64,000 nucleotides of DNA from assembly GCF_004794105.1 (NCBI RefSeq), contig NZ_SRYR01000001.1, positions 248,001 to 312,000 on the forward strand, written 5' to 3'. The position numbers and the translations under genes were made by a program. A model generated the notes under the pieces. That model ran no database searches and was not told where the DNA came from. It saw only the letters and a list, made by a program, of their open reading frames with translations. Below, in pieces: positions 43,767 through 51,134 of the stretch; position 1 is the stretch's first letter, and each line of letters opens with the position of its first letter. Source of the DNA: Clostridium sartagoforme. Lineage in GTDB: Bacteria > Bacillota > Clostridia > Clostridiales > Clostridiaceae.

Positions 43767-44405
43767 ATGGACATCATTATTAATATTTTTGAAACTATGA
43801 TTGAATTCTTTTATAGCTTTACTGGAGACTTTGGTATAGCTATTGTACTATTGACTTTAGGGGTTAAGCTCATTATGCTACCTTTTTCGATAAAACAAAG
43901 AATAGCTATGAAAAAGCAACTAGCTTTTAGTAAGAAGATAGAATTTGTTAAAGATAAATATAAAAATAATAAAAAGAAACAAGAGGATGAATTAAATAAG
44001 TTATATCTAGAAAGCTCTAAGGGTATGTTAGGTTGTTTAATTCCTATACTACAATTGCCAATTATTTCAGGATTATATATGTCAATTAATAGCTTGAAAG
44101 TTGAAGCTATGACAATTTTAATACCTTGGGCTATGAATATTGGGAATGCTGATGATAAGTTTATAGTACCGATAATTTATACACTTATAACTATAGCTCC
44201 AAGTATTATTTCATATTTTAGAGTATTCGGAAGTAATGAGGAACCTGCTAGTATAAAGACAGTTTTACCTATGATGATCTTAGGGGTAGTAATTACTATT
44301 AAAGCACCTATAGCACTAGGAATATATTTCATAACTTCAAGCGTATTTACTTTGATTGAAGATATTGGATTTAGGTTATATAGTAAAAATAAAGTATTTT
44401 CATAA
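43767..44405 (+). CDS. YidC/Oxa1-type membrane insertase, second (orphan) copy
   Basis: Insertase for membrane proteins. The 212 residues show the YidC core of about five hydrophobic segments: FGIAIVLLTLGVKLIMLPFSIKQ, the charged cytoplasmic hairpin KKQLAFSKKIEFVKDKYKNNKKKQEDELNKLY, GCLIPILQLPIISGLYMSI, IYTLITIAPSII and MMILGVVITIKAPIALGIYFITSSVF. There is no lipoprotein signal and the chain is shorter than typical YidC1/YidC2. The main clostridial yidC normally sits with rnpA, rpmH and jag; none is here, so this is a paralogue, perhaps for a special client. A terminator follows. Confidence 0.85.
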   Translation: MDIIINIFETMIEFFYSFTGDFGIAIVLLTLGVKLIMLPFSIKQRIAMKKQLAFSKKIEFVKDKYKNNKKKQEDELNKLYLESSKGMLGCLIPILQLPIISGLYMSINSLKVEAMTILIPWAMNIGNADDKFIVPIIYTLITIAPSIISYFRVFGSNEEPASIKTVLPMMILGVVITIKAPIALGIYFITSSVFTLIEDIGFRLYSKNKVFS

Positions 44406-44410
44406 ACAGG

Positions 44411-44447
44411 AGGTATTTAAAGGGAGAATTCCTTTAAATACCTTTTT
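44411..44447 (+). terminator. terminator after yidC-like gene
   Basis: AGGTATTTAAAGG (44411-44423) with CCTTTAAATACCT (44431-44443) then TTTTT. The same stem sequence (GGTATTTAAAGG) recurs in the terminator at 45322-45370. Confidence 0.88.
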
Positions 44448-44519
44448 CAGATTGAAGAATTATTATAAAATGTATATAAGTACTATGTAAGACTAAGGTA
44501 AAAGGAAGAGAGTGAGAAA

Positions 44520-45296
44520 GTGAGTAGAATAAAGCATTTTGTTAAAAGAGCAGTACCTATTATTTTATTGATTTTAGCAATTAATATACCATCAAATGCC
44601 TTTGCACGGGCAGGTGGTGGCGGAGGCAGCGGAGGTGGTGGAGGTGGCGGAGGCGGTGGTGGAAGCACCTCACACCATAGTGGAAGTGCAGGCGGATATA
44701 GAAGAAGCAACCCTATTGCTTCAATAATAAATTTAGGAATGTTTTTTTGTATTTCATCAGCTGGTGTTATAGTTTTTAAAGTACAGCTTAGCAAAAAGAA
44801 AATGAAAAGTATTTCAGCAATAAAAGGCTTAAGTAAGAGTGATTATAACTGGGATTATAAAAAAATGAAAAGTGATATAGAAGAAGCTTTTTATAAAATT
44901 CAAGATGCATGGATGGAAAGAGATCAAGACATAGCAAAAGAATATATGAGCGAAAAATTATATGCTAGGCATAGTTCAAAAACTGGGTGGATGAAGGTAA
45001 GAAAAGAAAAAAATATTCTTAAAAATATGAAGTTATTAAAAGCAACTCCAATTGCAATTAAAGATAAAGATGGAACTGAAAATGATGTTGTATGGATTCA
45101 TATAAGAGCTAAGGCTATAGATTATTTAATAAATGAAGAAACTGGAGATTTAATAGAAGGAAATAAATTCAAATCAGTTCCTTTTGAAGAATATTGGAAG
45201 TTTATACGAAATGAAAGAGGTTGGATACTAGACGAGATAAGGCAGTTAGATGAAATAGATGATTTAGATTTCTTTGATATTAATATAGAAAAATAA
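44520..45296 (+). CDS. exported/membrane glycine-rich protein with Tim44-like domain
   Basis: The 258 residues start with GTG at 44520 (AAGGAAGAGAG upstream). A signal-like helix (~10-28, AVPIILLILAINIPSNAFA) ends at a stretch of about 20 residues that is almost all Gly (~32-48, with single Ser), then SHHSGSAGGYRRSN. A membrane helix (~67-87) precedes a Tim44-like soluble domain (~105-250): KMKSDIEEAFYKIQDAWMERDQDIAKEYMSEKL, VWIHIRAKAIDYLI and FEEYWKFIRNERGWILDEI. The layout (signal, Gly-rich, helix, Tim44) is known from Firmicute proteins next to membrane-biogenesis genes. Position after a YidC paralogue is suggestive only. Confidence 0.75.
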   Translation: MSRIKHFVKRAVPIILLILAINIPSNAFARAGGGGGSGGGGGGGGGGGSTSHHSGSAGGYRRSNPIASIINLGMFFCISSAGVIVFKVQLSKKKMKSISAIKGLSKSDYNWDYKKMKSDIEEAFYKIQDAWMERDQDIAKEYMSEKLYARHSSKTGWMKVRKEKNILKNMKLLKATPIAIKDKDGTENDVVWIHIRAKAIDYLINEETGDLIEGNKFKSVPFEEYWKFIRNERGWILDEIRQLDEIDDLDFFDINIEK

Positions 45297-45321
45297 AGTA
45301 TTTGTATAAATAAATATATAA

Positions 45322-45370
45322 ATAAGAAAAGGTATTTAAAGGAAATATCCTCTAATACCTTTTCTTATTT
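45322..45370. terminator. bidirectional terminator between convergent genes
   Basis: AATAAGAAAAGGTATT is perfectly inverted as AATACCTTTTCTTATT (16 bp) around an inner AGG/CCT stem. Confidence 0.9.
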
Positions 45371-46020
45371 TATTTAAATTTATCAGGAAATTGTTTTATT
45401 ATTCCTTCTGATAGAATATCAGCAAAATGTATCATATGTTCCTGGCCTTTATCATAGGAGTCAATATCCTTTTTCCACTCACCATTAAGTCTATGAGTAA
45501 CTTGATCTGTAACAAATTGTAGATGTTTGTGCAGCATATCCTTTAAAACTTTATTTGAGTAATTAGGATTTGCAGCACTTAAAAAATCAGCTATTTCATC
45601 TGCATTTTCATACCAAAGTTTATTATATTTATCAAAGGAAGTAGAGTCTTTACTTTTAGCAGAATCAAGAACGTTACCTGCTAGCTCTATATGTTCTCTT
45701 AATAACTTAGATAGTTTATTTCCAGCTTCTTCACCATAATAAGGTTTTATAGAATTACCAATATCATCTTGATTTTTAAGTAGTCTTTCCAATACAGGAG
45801 CCTTATCATCGAGAGAAGCAATATCACTTACAATAAAGCTTCTAGTCCATAAAACATGTTCAATCCAAAGCTGACGCTCTTTAAATTTTAAATTGCATTT
45901 TGATTTAGTTTCAACTACATCACCAAAATTGTTATTTTCTAAGGCATGAGCTTTTAATGGAATAAAGACTAAATTTAATAAAAATAAAGTCAAAAGTGAT
46001 TTCTTTAAAAATTTTTTCAT
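45370..46020 (-). CDS. secreted helical protein of unknown function
   Basis: A signal peptide is clear (KKFLKKSLLTLFLLNLVFIPLKAHA, ending near residue 26). The 190-residue mature part is alpha-helical. Conserved-looking aromatic/His segments are LWIEHVLWTRSFIVSDI (~52-68), YGEEAGNKLSKLLREHIELA (~99-118), LWYENADEIADFLSAANPN, and LKDMLHKHLQFVTDQVTHRL (~159-178). The regular spacing of His and Glu on helices hints at a four-helix, possibly metal-binding bundle, but this is only an impression. AAGGAGAAT (minus strand) precedes the ATG. Similar WxxHVxWTR proteins occur in bacilli under misleading names; I assign no function. Confidence 0.7.
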   Translation of the reverse strand: MKKFLKKSLLTLFLLNLVFIPLKAHALENNNFGDVVETKSKCNLKFKERQLWIEHVLWTRSFIVSDIASLDDKAPVLERLLKNQDDIGNSIKPYYGEEAGNKLSKLLREHIELAGNVLDSAKSKDSTSFDKYNKLWYENADEIADFLSAANPNYSNKVLKDMLHKHLQFVTDQVTHRLNGEWKKDIDSYDKGQEHMIHFADILSEGIIKQFPDKFK

Positions 46021-46236
46021 TTTAATTCTCCTTTAAGATTTATGTGTTACTTAATTAAAAGTACATTTATATATTCTACAAAATACTGATTTATTATTAA
46101 TTTAAATTAATAAAGATATCATAAAAATATCAGTAAAGATTTTTATGATATTTGTAAAATTATTATCTCTATGGTAGTATAAATCAATGTGAGTTAATTC
46201 ATACTTTTAATATTAAGATAATGGAGGAATAAACAG

Positions 46237-46578
46237 ATGATAAATTTACCTAATTGTCCAAAATGTAATTCAGAATATACTTATGAGGATGGAAGTCTTT
46301 TAATATGTCCAGAATGTGGATATGAATGGACTTTATCTTCTGAAGATAATGTTGAAGAAGAAGGACTAGTTGTAAAAGATTCAAATGGGAATATATTAAA
46401 GGATGGAGATTCTGTAACTATAATTAAGAATCTAAAAGTTAAAGGGGCCACTTCAGATTTAAAGCAAGGAACTAAAGTTAAGAATATACGTTTAGTAGAA
46501 GGCGATCATAATATTGATTGCAAAATAGACGGATTTGGTGCTATGAAATTAAAATCCGAGTTCGTTAAAAAATTATAG
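46237..46578 (+). CDS. PhnA/YjdM-family zinc-ribbon protein
   Basis: The 113-residue protein has an N-terminal zinc ribbon, [25 protein letters not shown] (CxxC...CxxC, residues 7-30), and a C-terminal SH3-like beta barrel with [26 protein letters not shown] and [19 protein letters not shown]. This is the full-length architecture of E. coli YjdM (formerly PhnA), which despite its old name is not shown to act on phosphonates. ATGGAGGAAT precedes the ATG. It is read alone; the T-box transcript starts just after. Confidence 0.92.
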   Translation: MINLPNCPKCNSEYTYEDGSLLICPECGYEWTLSSEDNVEEEGLVVKDSNGNILKDGDSVTIIKNLKVKGATSDLKQGTKVKNIRLVEGDHNIDCKIDGFGAMKLKSEFVKKL

Positions 46579-46581
46579 TAT

Positions 46582-46610
46582 TTGACAAAATTCTTTTTTG
46601 GTTGTAATAT
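46582..46610 (+). promoter_or_regulatory. sigma-A promoter of the T-box/brnQ transcript
   Basis: TTGACA (46582-46587), 17 bases, TAATAT (46605-46610). Confidence 0.65.
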
Positions 46611-46654
46611 ATAAGTAAATAATGGAAATAAAATTCTATGAAGAGAAAAAGTAA

Positions 46655-46900
46655 ATTATTATTTTGTTCAAAAGAGAGTTGGTATTTGCTGAAAGCCAAT
46701 GTTCAAAAATTAATTGAAAATCATCTCTGAGAATCAATGCTGAAATTTTAGTAAGTATTGACGGAGTCTTTCACCGTTAAAAGATAAGCATATTGATAGA
46801 TATGTAACTAAGTGCTATAAATTAGTTTTATACTAAGTTTATAGAATTAGGGTGGTAACGCGGATATTTCCGTCCCTTGTTTTAAGGGACGGTTTTTTTG
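46655..46900 (+). ncRNA. T-box riboswitch, isoleucine type
   Basis: Stem I shows AGAGAGTTGGTATTTGCTG and AAAGCCAAT, then GAAAATCATCTCTGAG, which places an ATC (Ile) specifier before the CTCTGAG closing strand. The T-box sequence AGGGTGGTAACGCGG lies at 46849-46863. The terminator is CCGTCCCTT (46870-46878) with AAGGGACGG (46884-46892) and T7. Uncharged tRNA-Ile would stabilise the antiterminator and switch on brnQ, the next gene. An Ile codon fits a branched-chain amino acid carrier. Confidence 0.93.
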
Positions 46901-46980
46901 TGCTTAAAAATAGACTAGATATTTAAGTTGAGTTTATTTCTGTTTTTTATTATTAATAAAATACAATAGGGGGAATTAAT

Positions 46981-48327
46981 ATGAAAAACTTATCAAAAAA
47001 AGATTTATTATTTATTGGACTTATGCTTTTTTCACTATTTTTTGGAGCAGGAAACTTAATATTTCCACCTTTTATGGGAGAAGCAGCTGGAGAGAAAACT
47101 TGGATAGTATTACTTGGATTCTCTGTTACAGCAGTAGGTTTTCCAGTATTAGGTGTTATAGCGGTAGCTAAATCAGGGGGGCTTACTAATTTAGCTAAAA
47201 GAGTTAATCCAATATTTGCAACAATATTTACTATTTTAATATATTTATCTATCGGTCCAGGATTAGGGATTCCAAGGGCTGGAAGTTTACCTTTTGAAAT
47301 GGCAGTAGCACCATACTTACCTGAAAGCTTTTCATTAAAACTAGCATTATTTATATATACACTTATTTTCTTTGCTATAGCATATTGGTTATCAATGTCA
47401 CCTGGCAAGCTTGTAGATCGTATGGGGAAAATCTTAACTCCAGCCTTACTTTTTTTAATTTTAATTATGCTAATTGGATCATTTATTAAGCCATTAGGGG
47501 GATATGGAGTAGCTGTTAATGGATATGAAGTATCATCATTTTTTAAAGGATTTATAGATGGTTACTTAACAATGGATACTATAGCAGCTTTAAACTTTGG
47601 TATAGTTATTGCACTAGCCATAAGATCAAAAGGAGTAAGTGATGATAAAGCGGTAGTTTCATTATCTATAAAAGCAGGTTTAATTGCTGGAGTTTTACTT
47701 GCTATTATATATGGAATGTTAGCACATTTAGGCGCTACTAGCGGTGGTAGATTCGGATTAATGGAAAATGGCGCTCAAACATTAACGAATATAACTATGT
47801 ACATATTTGGTAAACCTGGGGCAGTATTATTGGCTTCAATATTTACCTTAGCATGCTTAACTACTTCAGTTGGACTTATAACTTCATGTAGTCAGTATTT
47901 TTCAACATTTACTAGTAAAATATCTTATGAGAATTGGGTAAGAATACTAACTGTTTTTAGTATGTTAGTTGCAAATATGGGACTAACTAAAATACTTAGT
48001 ATATCAGTTCCTATATTAAATGCTATTTATCCAATTGCAATAATGTTAATTGTACTTTCAATGTTTGACTTTGTATTTAAAAGTAATAAATACATCTATG
48101 GACTAACAATATTATTTACTGGAGTAGTAAGTATAATTGATGCTATGGGACAAGCGGGATTAGCTAAAGATAGTTTACTAAAGATAATTTCATACTTCCC
48201 ACTTTACAATGAAGGACTAGCTTGGATAGTTCCAGCTATATTAGGAATAGTTATAGGATTAGCAATTAAATTATTCAAAGAAGATTTTAGGGCTAAAAGA
48301 AATATCCAAGAAGAATTAAGTAATTAA
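46981..48327 (+). CDS. brnQ: branched-chain amino acid:cation symporter
   Basis: Takes up isoleucine, leucine and valine with Na+ or H+. The 448 residues form about 12 hydrophobic helices with LCSF-type opening LFIGLMLFSLFFGAGNLIFPPFMG, typical of BrnQ, then ISIGPGLGIPRAGSLPFEMAVAP-like sequence and YGVAVNGYEVSSFFKGFIDGY. GGGGGAATTAAT precedes the ATG. Control by an Ile T-box directly upstream supports the substrate call. It is followed by a hairpin terminator 210 bases downstream, so the 3' untranslated region is long. Confidence 0.95.
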   Translation: MKNLSKKDLLFIGLMLFSLFFGAGNLIFPPFMGEAAGEKTWIVLLGFSVTAVGFPVLGVIAVAKSGGLTNLAKRVNPIFATIFTILIYLSIGPGLGIPRAGSLPFEMAVAPYLPESFSLKLALFIYTLIFFAIAYWLSMSPGKLVDRMGKILTPALLFLILIMLIGSFIKPLGGYGVAVNGYEVSSFFKGFIDGYLTMDTIAALNFGIVIALAIRSKGVSDDKAVVSLSIKAGLIAGVLLAIIYGMLAHLGATSGGRFGLMENGAQTLTNITMYIFGKPGAVLLASIFTLACLTTSVGLITSCSQYFSTFTSKISYENWVRILTVFSMLVANMGLTKILSISVPILNAIYPIAIMLIVLSMFDFVFKSNKYIYGLTILFTGVVSIIDAMGQAGLAKDSLLKIISYFPLYNEGLAWIVPAILGIVIGLAIKLFKEDFRAKRNIQEELSN

Positions 48328-48734
48328 GACGTATTGATATATAAGTTGTAATATAGGTTCAACTTTTTAGTGGATTGTACTTGTTAGCAAAATATTTAAT
48401 ATATTTAGTTGTTTTAATAGTTTATATAAATTTAAATATTATGCTTTTAATTTAGATAATTTATGTAAAAGTATCTTTAATATATAATTTTACAAGACTC
48501 TACATGTAGATTATTTATTGAAATATATATAATAATATAAAAAAGTCATATATAATAATGAAAATTATTTATATATGGCTTTTTTAGTATTCTTGTAATG
48601 TTTTTGAAATTATTAATAATACCCTTATAGCATAATAATACTTATAAGAGGGTACAAATATCAATGAAAAAGTATATAAATTCGCCTATAATTAGTACAT
48701 ACAGATAGCAAATTCTGTATGGGAGGTTGAAATT
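48328..48734 (+). other. intergenic region brnQ / broken acetyltransferase gene
   Basis: A terminator lies at 48539-48588. Around 48619-48655, CCCTTATA and TATAAGaGGG can pair. ATACAGA/TCTGTAT (about 48701-48722) forms a 7-bp hairpin directly before the GGGAGG ribosome site of the next gene. No other ORF is supported. Confidence 0.5.
48539..48588 (+). terminator. terminator downstream of brnQ
   Basis: AAAAAGTCATATATA pairs with TATATATGGCTTTTT (one G-T) and is followed by T's. Confidence 0.75.
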
Positions 48735-49334
48735 ATGAATAATAAAAATGTTAATATTAGAAAAGGTAACTATAGTGATATAGATGCAATAGCAAATTTA
48801 ATTTATTTCACAGAAGTAAACCCTGGAGATGTATGAGGGGGAGAATCTAAAGAAGAAACTTTAGAGAATTTAAAAACCCTAATAAAAACGAAAGAATCAA
48901 GATATAGTACAGACTATATAACTGTTGCTGAATTAGACGGTAAAGTAGTTGGTGCAATTATATTAATTCCTTATGATAAGTTAGATAAATTAAGTATTGA
49001 AACTTATTTAAAGCAGTTTAATAAAATTGAAGGAGTTTCAGAAAAGTTATATTACGTAGTAAATTCCTTAAAATACTTAATTTTTAGAGAGTGTAGAAGA
49101 GGAAACTTATATATTGCTAATATTGCTACAAGTGAAAGTGCAAGAGGACTTGGAATAGGTAAGTTACTTATGATGCATGCAGAGAAAGTGGCTAAGAGAG
49201 AAGACTTTGAAGGTATATCTTTACTTGCAAAGAATGAAAAAGTATCAAAATTCTATGAAAAACTGAATTATAATACGATTTTTGATAGAGTCCTTTTAGG
49301 TGAAAGAGTAATAAAAATGGCGAAAGCTTTTTAA
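48735..49334 (+). pseudogene. GNAT-family acetyltransferase broken by one in-frame TGA
   Basis: From the ATG at 48735 (GGGAGGTTG upstream) one frame runs 199 codons to TAA at 49334, interrupted only by TGA at 48834-48836 (codon 34). The reading gives MNNKNVNIRKGNYSDIDAIA at the start and PGDV-stop-GGESKEET at the break. The acetyl-CoA site appears downstream as ANIATSESARGLGIGKLLMM, then KNEKVSKFYEKLNY. The position suggests an original TGG (Trp). Upstream ribosome site and downstream terminator are intact, so the loss looks recent, or it is a base error. Selenocysteine or readthrough is not supported by any visible element. Confidence 0.85.
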
Positions 49335-49346
49335 TATAAATATAAG

Positions 49347-49378
49347 CTTCTTAGATTAGCTAGGAGGTTTTTTTTTCT
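49347..49378 (+). terminator. terminator after GNAT pseudogene
   Basis: CTTCTTAG (49347-49354) pairs with CTAGGAGG (49360-49367), partly by G-T pairs, followed by T9. Confidence 0.75.
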
Positions 49379-49510
49379 TTTGTTAAAGGAAGGAATTATG
49401 AGGGATAGAGATAATATATTAGTAACAACCATTTTACTCAAAGTATTATTTTTATGGTAAAATTGATAATATAATTAAAATAAATGTAATTTTAAAATGG
49501 AGTTGATAAT

Positions 49511-49930
49511 ATGGAATATAAGGTATTTGATGAAACAATTGTATTAAGGCTAGAAAAAGGCGAGGAAGTTATAGAGACAATTAAGAAGCTTTGTGAAAAA
49601 GAAGATATTAAAGCAGGTTCAATTTCAGGTCTTGGGGCAACTAATCACGTAGTTGTAGGGCTTTTTAAAGTATATGAAAAGAAATACTATTCTAATACTT
49701 TTGAAGAAGATTTTGAAATAACAAATTTAACTGGAAATATATCTAGAATGAATGGTGAAGTATATTTACATATACATGGTACTTTTGCAAATATTGAAGG
49801 CAAATGTATTGGTGGACATTTAAATAAGGCTGTTATAAGTGCGACTTCAGAAATAATAATTAATAAAATAAATGGTGAAGTAGAAAGAAAGTTTAGTGAA
49901 GAAATAGGACTTAACTTGATTGAATTTTAA
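49511..49930 (+). CDS. PPC/DUF296-domain protein
   Basis: The 139 residues form a single PPC (plants and prokaryotes conserved, DUF296) domain, found alone in many bacteria and fused to AT-hooks in plants. Key segments are LEKGEEVIETIKKLCEKEDIKAGSISGLGATNHVVVGLF, FEITNLTGNISRMNGEVYLHIHGTF and the GGHL motif in IGGHLNKAVIS; the His residues of LHIHG and GGHL are thought to bind metal in related structures. ATGGAGTTGAT precedes the ATG. It is monocistronic, with a terminator at 50041-50078. The biochemical role in bacteria is not established. Confidence 0.88.
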   Translation: MEYKVFDETIVLRLEKGEEVIETIKKLCEKEDIKAGSISGLGATNHVVVGLFKVYEKKYYSNTFEEDFEITNLTGNISRMNGEVYLHIHGTFANIEGKCIGGHLNKAVISATSEIIINKINGEVERKFSEEIGLNLIEF

Positions 49931-50040
49931 TTGTTGGGTTGGTGCATAGAAAATAGGTGATATTAAATTAATCAAGGCTATGAAGTAGTATATAAAATAT
50001 GTAAATAGTTTATAGAAGTTAATAAATTTATAGAAGTAAT

Positions 50041-50078
50041 AAAAGCCGCTAATCTTTTAGAGATTGGTGGCAATTTTT
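50041..50078 (+). terminator. terminator after PPC-domain gene
   Basis: GCCGCTAATCT (50045-50055) pairs with AGATTGGTGGC (50061-50071), with G-T pairs, then TTTTT. Confidence 0.75.
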
Positions 50079-50140
50079 ATTAAGAAAACTAAAGTGTAAA
50101 AAGAAGTGTGAAAGTTTAGAAAATTTATTTAGAAAACTTA

Positions 50141-50169
50141 TTGACATAAATAAAATAAGCATGTATTAT
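50141..50169 (+). promoter_or_regulatory. sigma-A promoter of candidate small RNA
   Basis: TTGACA (50141-50146), 17 bases, TATTAT (50164-50169). No protein gene follows before a terminator. Confidence 0.65.
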
Positions 50170-50175
50170 AAATAT

Positions 50176-50300
50176 AAAGAATTGATAACAATTATCAATT
50201 GATTAATTAGAATGTGTTTACTTTTAAATCATTTTTCTCATTAATTTTTAATATTTACCCCTATATAAGAATCCTAGAATAGATTAGGATTCTTTTTTAT
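50176..50300 (+). ncRNA. candidate Fur-controlled small RNA (about 120 nt)
   Basis: The promoter predicts a start near 50176, and a strong terminator AGAATCCTA...TAGGATTCT (50268-50293) with T6 ends the transcript. The only ORF inside, ATG at 50212, is 10 codons with no ribosome site. TGATAACAATTATCA at 50183-50197 matches the Fur-box consensus TGATAATNATTATCA with one mismatch and lies just after the start point, suited to repression. A C-rich stretch (TTTACCCCTAT, about 50254-50264) sits unpaired just before the terminator and could pair with GGGG-containing ribosome sites, as in Fur-regulated RNAs such as FsrA. Inference only. Confidence 0.5.
50183..50197. promoter_or_regulatory. Fur-box-like operator
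   Basis: TGATAACAATTATCA agrees with TGATAATNATTATCA at 13 of 14 defined positions; with flanks it forms AATTGATAA-caa-TTATCAATT. The same family includes PerR and Zur boxes, so the regulator is not certain. Confidence 0.6.
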
Positions 50301-50330
50301 GTTTTTACAGCAGAGTATAAATAATTGAAA

Positions 50331-50909
50331 TTATATTGCTTCCATTTCTAAAAATAAAGTTTTAATATTTTTATAAACTTCTATCCAGTTATAAACTCTT
50401 TTAATATTACTATTTAGTGGTTCTCTATTATAATTTGTATCTAATAGAAGAACGTAAAAACCAGCTTCTGAAAGTTCAATAGCATTTTTATAGTTGTCTT
50501 CTATAAATATATCACAAGATAATTCTTTCGCTTTATTAACTTTGTAATGACTTCCAAGTAAAAATAAGTTGTCGTAATGAATAAAATTTTTTCTTAAATA
50601 TTCATGGGTAATAAGTGTTAAGTCTTTTTCTCTAGCAGTTATAAAGTGCAAGTTTGAAAATAGCATTAATTTATCTATAATTAGTTTTACATCATCTCGT
50701 AACTTTTGAGTTGAATGAATTTCATACTTATACTTTTCATAAAATTCTAAATAACTTTCCTCACTTACTCCCATTACTTCAGAAATAGAATATTTAGTTA
50801 TATCTTTTTCAGTAATGTTAGTTTTAAAATGTTTATTACAACAATCCAACCAATAGTATGGCTCTGTTATTGTTCCATCAATATCAATACCTATATTAAG
50901 TTTTTTCAT
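50331..50909 (-). CDS. HAD-fold 5'-nucleotidase-like protein (NT5C type)
   Basis: Probable nucleotidase of the 5'(3')-deoxyribonucleotidase family. The 192 residues open with MKKLNIGIDIDGTITEPYYW (catalytic DxDGT), have motif II LHFITAREKD and Lys in SHYKVNKAKELS, and close with motif IV IFIEDNYKNAIEL. The small helical cap lies at ~25-75. TAAGGAGGTAAAAA precedes the ATG on the minus strand. It may act in nucleotide turnover; YqfW-like bacterial members are poorly characterised, so substrate is open. Confidence 0.82.
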   Translation of the reverse strand: MKKLNIGIDIDGTITEPYYWLDCCNKHFKTNITEKDITKYSISEVMGVSEESYLEFYEKYKYEIHSTQKLRDDVKLIIDKLMLFSNLHFITAREKDLTLITHEYLRKNFIHYDNLFLLGSHYKVNKAKELSCDIFIEDNYKNAIELSEAGFYVLLLDTNYNREPLNSNIKRVYNWIEVYKNIKTLFLEMEAI

Positions 50910-51024
50910 TTTTTACCTCCTTAAGTTATAGATTAATGTTATAGTAAAATTTAATAGTTAAATTTTTATTAAAGATAAGTTAAAGTTGAATGTTTTAAAG
51001 TTATATAATAAAACATATAAATAT

Positions 51025-51062
51025 AAGGAAATCTAAATCCATTAAAAATTAGATTTCCTTAT
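51025..51062 (-). terminator. hairpin downstream of dusA-like gene
   Basis: AAGGAAATCTAA (51025-51036) and TTAGATTTCCTT (51049-51060) form a perfect 12-bp stem about 75 bases past the stop. Confidence 0.65.
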
Positions 51063-51134
51063 ACTATTAAGAATTGTTATATTTTATATAATTTAATAAT
51101 AAACTATTAAGTTATTAAATTATAGATAATAAAA

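Noticed and set aside
44483-44794. Minus-strand ORF encoding a poly-proline protein
   Set aside because: It is the exact antisense of the glycine-rich tract of the Tim44-like gene, whose GTG start, signal helix and domain are convincing.
48834-48836. Selenocysteine reading of the in-frame TGA
   Set aside because: No SECIS-like stem follows, the family has no selenoprotein form that I know, and a TGG-to-TGA mutation explains it more simply.
49398-49460. 20-codon ORF with a GGAAGGAATT ribosome-like site
   Set aside because: Very short, hydrophobic by chance, and placed between a terminator and the PPC gene promoter; I cannot support it as a gene.
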